Shown here one piece after another: positions 59,475-64,000 of a stretch of DNA of 64,000 bases. The notes beneath the pieces are model-generated. The model was not told where the DNA came from. It was given only the letters and a program-made list of their open reading frames with translations, and made no database searches. The number at the start of each line of letters is the position of its first letter. Within the stretch, counting starts at the first letter, position 1. A program made the translations under genes and the position numbers. Source of the DNA: Omphiscola glabra (lineage: Eukaryota; Mollusca; Gastropoda; Lymnaeidae); assembly GCA_964017045.1 (NCBI GenBank), contig OZ024806.1, positions 22,305,088 to 22,369,087 on the forward strand. The letters run 5' to 3'.

Positions 59475-60225
59475 TCTATAAAATGTTCCATTCATCTCGA
59501 CCTAGACTTTCCAATTCTAGCCCTGAGATGCGCTTCGGATCCATCCTTTATGTCAACGATGCTGCCTAAGTTGTGCTGAAATGGTGGCTACGTCTCTAGT
59601 CTTTTTCTGCATTTGTTGCTGGTTGTAGGATAGAAGTGCAATGTCATCTGCAAAGTCTATGCGATTCAGTTGTTCCAAGGGTGTCCACTGTATCCTGTTC
59701 TTTTTAACTGGATTTTTTCATTATCCAGTCACTAGCAAGGATGAATAGGAAGGGGGACAAGAGACATCCTTGTCTGACTCCTGTTTCTACTTTAAAGGCG
59801 TCTGTGAGTATACCTTCGTGTATCACCCTGCATGTCATTTCTTCATAAGATCTATGGATGATTCTGACTAGTTTTCCTGGTACCCCATAATGCCGGTGAA
59901 TTTTGCACAAGATTTGTCAGTCCAGATTATCAAAGGCCTTTTCGTAGTCGATACAATTAGGGTATGCGGGTAGTTCCATTCGATGGACTTTTCTACAATG
60001 ATTCGTAGTTTTGCCATTTGATATTTACGTGATCTGTTTCGCCGGAAGCCAGCCTGCATGCAGCTACGTGTCGACCTGGTTCATCATTCTATTTCAAATA
60101 ATTTTGTTAAAGACCTTTCCTGATACAGACAGCAGTGATATTCCTCTGTAGTTGCACAATTGAGCAATACCTCGTTGTTCGTGGATGTTACAGGACATAG
60201 TCGATTGGACTCACGAAATATGTGA
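59475..60225 (-). pseudogene. LINE reverse transcriptase remnant (unit 2)
   Basis: Duplicate of 56460-57210 with the same frame breaks. One change gives SDWIM instead of SGWIM after the QGCLLSPFLF block, close to the usual family residue. Confidence 0.85.
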
Positions 60226-61181
60226 CCAGACATAAGATAAAAAAAATGATTATAAGTAACATGTTGGGAACACGAGGATACTTGGTAGATTGGGTGCTTT
60301 GGATTCTGGAAGTTGCAGTGGTGCTCCCCCGGGATTCCGGTCAACAAGTCTGTAGTGGCTTGCCGATTTGGAAGCGCTGGCCACCGACCCCCTCGGCGTT
60401 AACCCGGGGTACATAAGCACCATTGCGTGTCCCGCGTGGCAGACAGGGACATGCATGGTAGTTGCTGGAATAAACGGCTCCTACAGGGCTGCCACCTGTG
60501 ATACTTCACAGGGGGAAGAAAAGGCAAACACAGGGTAGGGATCATGATTACAAGTTGCCGTTAAGGGATATGAGGCGAGAGGCTGTGGTGGAAGCCTCTG
60601 GCCGATGATTCTAAATATGCAGCCCTGAGAAAGCTGCTCCTAGGCAACCGTTTCGTCCCAGCTACTTCGCGAATTAGTTGCGATGTGGAAACCCACTGTA
60701 GAGTCCCTCTTAGAGGGCGTCCGATGCTTCCCCGGGACGGGTTGGGGGAGATATTAGGACGTTAATTTACCGTCCCGGCCCCTAGGAAAGTGGACTGCGG
60801 ACGCTTTAAACGCAGCGTCTTCGGTCGACCAGATGTCTCCGGGCGGTGAGGGTCTCCGTCAGCAAACCCGATCGAGCGGTTGCTGGTGGGGACGTTTCAC
60901 GCCTGGGGAGGTCTCTGGCGTTCCCCCGCACGACCCGACGTCGGGGAAACCCGGCACCTGGCAGGTGTGGGTGGGCGCCAGGGAGGGCATAAGGATCGCG
61001 AGCTCGACGGCCCGCTGACGCCATTTCCTAATGAGACATTTCAGTTGCAGTGGTGCGCTGAGAGGCTTCGTGCTATTTTGAAATAGGCAGTCAGTGTGTT
61101 GAGAGTTGCAGTGTGTCGAGAGTGGCAGTGTTGAGTGTCAGGTTGCTGAGGGTGGCCGTGTGTCGAGAGACGCAGTAGTCG

Positions 61182-61351
61182 CAGTGAGGGGGGGGGGCAT
61201 CATGCCCCGGGCGCTACTCACAAAGGGGTGCCAAATGGTATATTTTACTATAATATTGTATGGTTTACGAATAGTGGGGGCGCTAAAAGGTATTGGGGGA
61301 CGCTAAAAAGGTATTGTGCCCCGGGCGCGAGTTAAGCTCGCTACGTCACTG
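61182..61351. mobile_element. hAT-type MITE (CAGTGGCGTAGC family), independent copy
   Basis: Begins CAGTGAGGGG and ends GCTCGCTACGTCACTG. Flanks are AGTAGTCG (61174-61181) and AGTAGTCT (61352-61359), 7 of 8 matching. The interior carries the same GTGCCCCGGGCGCGAG box. Confidence 0.85.
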
Positions 61352-61714
61352 AGTAGTCTCGTTAGTTTAGCAATCACCAGTTTTCTTTTCAATGGACTAT
61401 TGAACTAACAAATGAATTTATTTGTGGACGTGAAGTTGTGAATAAAGAATTAAATCAAGTGTATCACATAATGTTTTTTTTTTTTGTGTGTGCTTCAAAT
61501 TGTTAAAAAGTGTGACGAGATTTGTTGCCCCTAGACAACATTGAGCCTTACCAACTGCCCGCGAGTAGACCTATATGTATACCTGCGGTGGAAGTTTGTC
61601 ACAGATTGGTACCGGTATTCTTAAAGATTTACTAATAAGCTATAGATAGATCTAGTTCACTGACATCTTTAAACAGACTATCCTACCGCTGGTACAGATA
61701 GACTAGTTTTTCCA

Positions 61715-62155
61715 CATCTGGTGTTGATGGACTAGTTTCCCCACAACTGGTGTTGATGGACTAGTTTTTCCACAACTGGTGTGGATGGACTAGTTTTCCC
61801 ACAACTAGTGTGGATGGACTAATTTTCCCACGTGTGTGGATGGACTAGTTTTTCCACAACTGGTGTAGATGGACTAGTTTTCCCACAACTGGTGTGGGAT
61901 GGACTAGTTTTCCCACAACTGGTGTAGATGGACTAGTTTTCCCACAACTGGTGTAGATGGACTAGTTTCCCCACAACTGGTGTAGATGGACTAGTTTTCC
62001 CACAACTGGTGTAGATGGACTAGTTTTCCCACAACTGGTGTAGATGGACTAGTTTTCCAACTGGTGTAGATGGACTAGTTTTCCAACTGGTGTAGATGGA
62101 CTAGTTTTACAACTGGTGTAGATGGACTAGTTTTACAACTGGTGTAGATGGACTA
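61715..62155 (+). repeat. 29-bp tandem array, about 16 copies
   Basis: The unit is ACTGGTGTAGATGGACTAGT plus TTTCCCACA. The last four copies are shortened by loss of the CCCAC part. Confidence 0.94.
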
Positions 62156-62469
62156 GTGAAACACACATATGAAACATAAGGATAAAGAAGATTTTATTTC
62201 AAGTTGACGTTATAACAAGAATTTCAGAAACAAATGCATATAATATAATTGAAAGTAAAATAACACAGACATGAAAGGTTTTAATGAACTACTTTGCAAA
62301 TAAACTTTCAACTGGGTTGTAATGTGGGAAACATAGGAGAAAATGTTGTAACCCAATTGTCAACTTATTCTTAACGACTTTGTTTCTGAATTAATTTTTA
62401 AAAAAATGTCTCTTACTCTTATAAAAAAATAATAAAAATGGATGCCTGTTCTACTAATAGCAATCTAAG
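62156..62469. other. Intergenic, no feature recognised
   Basis: AT-rich spacer between the 29-bp array and the hAT-like element. Confidence 0.5.
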
Positions 62470-63428
62470 TAGGGCTGCACTGATTAATTGGCAGATTATC
62501 TGCAATTGAAAATACATTTTTTAAACGATAAATCCACCTTCTGAAAATATTAGTGTGAATCTAATTTTAATAAATTATTGATTATTTGGGGACATTTTCA
62601 CCAATTTGGGTATGTCTAAGGCTCTAACGCTGAATAACAAGTGACAATGACAAGTGTTTAAAGAACTATCTGGGTACTTCATTGCCTGTAAAACATTGCA
62701 TTGACACTTGAGTGATGTCACCCTTTGGCGTAAGCCAGTCTTCTCATGCTTTTCTATCCTCTGCACCCCCATCCCCTAAAATTGCTAATAGCACTGTAGA
62801 GTTTTGAAAATATACTTTTGACACATTTGCATTACCATAAGTATAATGTTGGTGAAGAAATAAAAACATATATATATATATAATAAAATATATATAGACT
62901 TAAAGATCAATTAATCACTCCTCTGTAATTTTCGTATCACCTCCTCCCCTCCCGATATATACCACCTCACACCCTCCCATGGGGGTGAGAGCACCCCAGG
63001 TTGGGAAACACTGGTGAAAGAAATATGCTGCCCCATGGTATATTCCTGGCCGCGTCACCTGTGACTCTAAGTAACATGGCAGACGAGGGTCTGCTTGTCC
63101 AAGTGGTGATCTGGGGCTTGGTTCTGGGTCTAAGCACAAGGTTCAAATATTTGATTCACAGAATGTAGCCCTCATTTCTATTTCTTGACCAGGTTTTACC
63201 ATAATAATTTTTCTCCTACAACCTAAATTGTAGCTCTGTAATACAAATAGTGATAAATTACCAGACACCTTGTAGCTCTGTACTACAAATAGTGATAAAT
63301 TACCAGACACCTACATGAACAACTTACACTTATTAATTTCTATAGGCATTCCTAAGTTAAGTATGTCGGCTGACGATGAATCTGTATCAGATGCATAATT
63401 GGTAAATTTGTAAATCAGTGCAACCCTA
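62470..63428. mobile_element. Probable hAT-type non-autonomous element (959 bp)
   Basis: Left end TAGGGCTGCACTGATTAATT and, as complement of the right end, TAGGGTTGCACTGATTTAC form a TIR. Flanks are AATCTAAG (62462-62469) and ACTCTCAG (63429-63436), 6 of 8 matching. A 43-bp tandem duplication (TTGTAGCTCTGTAATACAAA) is at 63228-63312. No transposase frame found. Confidence 0.65.
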
Positions 63429-63436
63429 ACTCTCAG

Positions 63437-64000
63437 CAATGGTTAATAGTTGCATGTTATTTAATGTCTAAAAATTATTAAGTGTTACATAGGTGAATTA
63501 AATTATCTTAATATTCACAAGGTTCATTAGGAGACATGAACAAAAGTTTCTATTAATTAAAAAATAATTTAAAGAAATCCACCCCCACCCCCCCACCCAA
63601 TAGTTTTGTTTCTGCCCCCTTTGATTTGTTTCAGCACAATCAGCTTTTTTTCTGCCCCTCCCACCCCCAGTTTTGTTTGTGCCCCACTGCTTATTTATAT
63701 TTCTGTCCCCTTTAGCTTTGTTTGTGTCAATGACCATCATAATATAGTTGATATAGTTATAAAAGGAAACATTTAAGGCCACATATATATTTCAAATTAA
63801 AGATGAATAATTACATGACAAATGTGTTCCAGCAATGTATTGACGATATGTCTATAAGGAAATGTGAAACTACATGAAATAGTTAAAGCATAGTAAGTAA
63901 AAAAAAAAAAAAATAAACTTATAAAAATTTGTCTTCCAACATTAACATTCACGCTATTGTCCCAAACAGGAAAATCCATTTGAAATGTCACGTCTCTTCT
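63437..64000. other. Right edge, no gene recognised
   Basis: Contains a degenerate repeat of TTTTGTTTCTGCCCCCTTTG (63600-63730). No supported coding sequence. Confidence 0.5.

Larger units (their letters stand above)
58113..61129. repeat. Tandem duplication, copy 2 (3017 bp)
   Basis: Second copy of 55083-58112. Differences include a roughly 13-base deletion near 58228 and a four-base change near 60888 (GGTCAACG versus GGTGGGGACG). The GAGAGTGGCAGT end continues into a related short series to about 61180. Confidence 0.95.

Noticed and set aside
57747..61086. GC-rich frames such as MASAGRRARAPYAL and MSPGGEGLRQQTRSSG
   Set aside because: They lie in a repeated GC-rich unit, differ in length between the two duplicates because of small indels, and show no family motif.
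1..64000. tRNA, rRNA, CRISPR or bacterial-type operon
   Set aside because: No cloverleaf with A/B boxes, rRNA core, or evenly spaced repeat-spacer array was seen; the tandem arrays have no unique spacers.

Overview
The window is a stretch of animal nuclear genome. It is AT-rich and intron-rich, with three conserved multi-exon genes (all on the minus strand) in a dense background of transposons and tandem repeats. The gene set, together with TTAGGG-like satellites, piggyBac, Helitron, hAT-type MITEs, LINEs and a Ty3/gypsy-type element, fits a lophotrochozoan, most likely a gastropod mollusc. That assignment is an inference, not proven. There are no bacterial features, operons or CRISPR arrays, and I recognise no tRNA or rRNA gene.

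Layout: 1-14.7 kb holds ten exons of an intracellular leucine-rich-repeat protein that runs off the left edge. Its introns carry 47-bp, 34-bp and 24-bp tandem arrays and an inverted pair of minisatellite elements. 14.7-20.6 kb is intergenic, with a long hairpin element and a 3.6-kb region bounded by inverted repeats. 20.6-26 kb is a three-layer transposon nest: a minus-strand LINE split by a decayed gypsy-type element with 78-80 bp LTRs and a GTTGT target duplication, which is itself split by a 202-bp MITE. 27.7-37.3 kb is a complete six-exon AIG1/ADTRP-like lipid hydrolase gene; its introns contain a dead piggyBac transposase, three related 8-bp-TSD elements, two of which share one target site, and one candidate extra exon. 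38.1-39.2 kb has a Helitron 3' end and microsatellites. 41.8-43.3 kb has the 3' exons of an unidentified minus-strand gene, or the tail of the next one. 44.3-52.5 kb is TMEM241, a nucleotide-sugar-transporter-like membrane protein; nine exons were traced and the C-terminus is unresolved. 53-55 kb is intergenic with one TIR element. 55.08-61.13 kb is a nearly identical 3-kb tandem duplication containing LINE, GC-rich SINE-like and MITE sequence. 61.7-62.2 kb is a 29-bp satellite, and 62.5-63.4 kb is a probable hAT-type element.

The three genes have no evident shared pathway. Exons were assigned from open frames, GT/AG borders, phase agreement and family resemblance. Most other open frames are read-throughs of tandem repeats. 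The most notable observations are structural: precise target-site duplications that give relative insertion ages, two related elements in one 8-bp target, a LINE frame that reads through once the gypsy element is subtracted, and a recent 3-kb tandem duplication.
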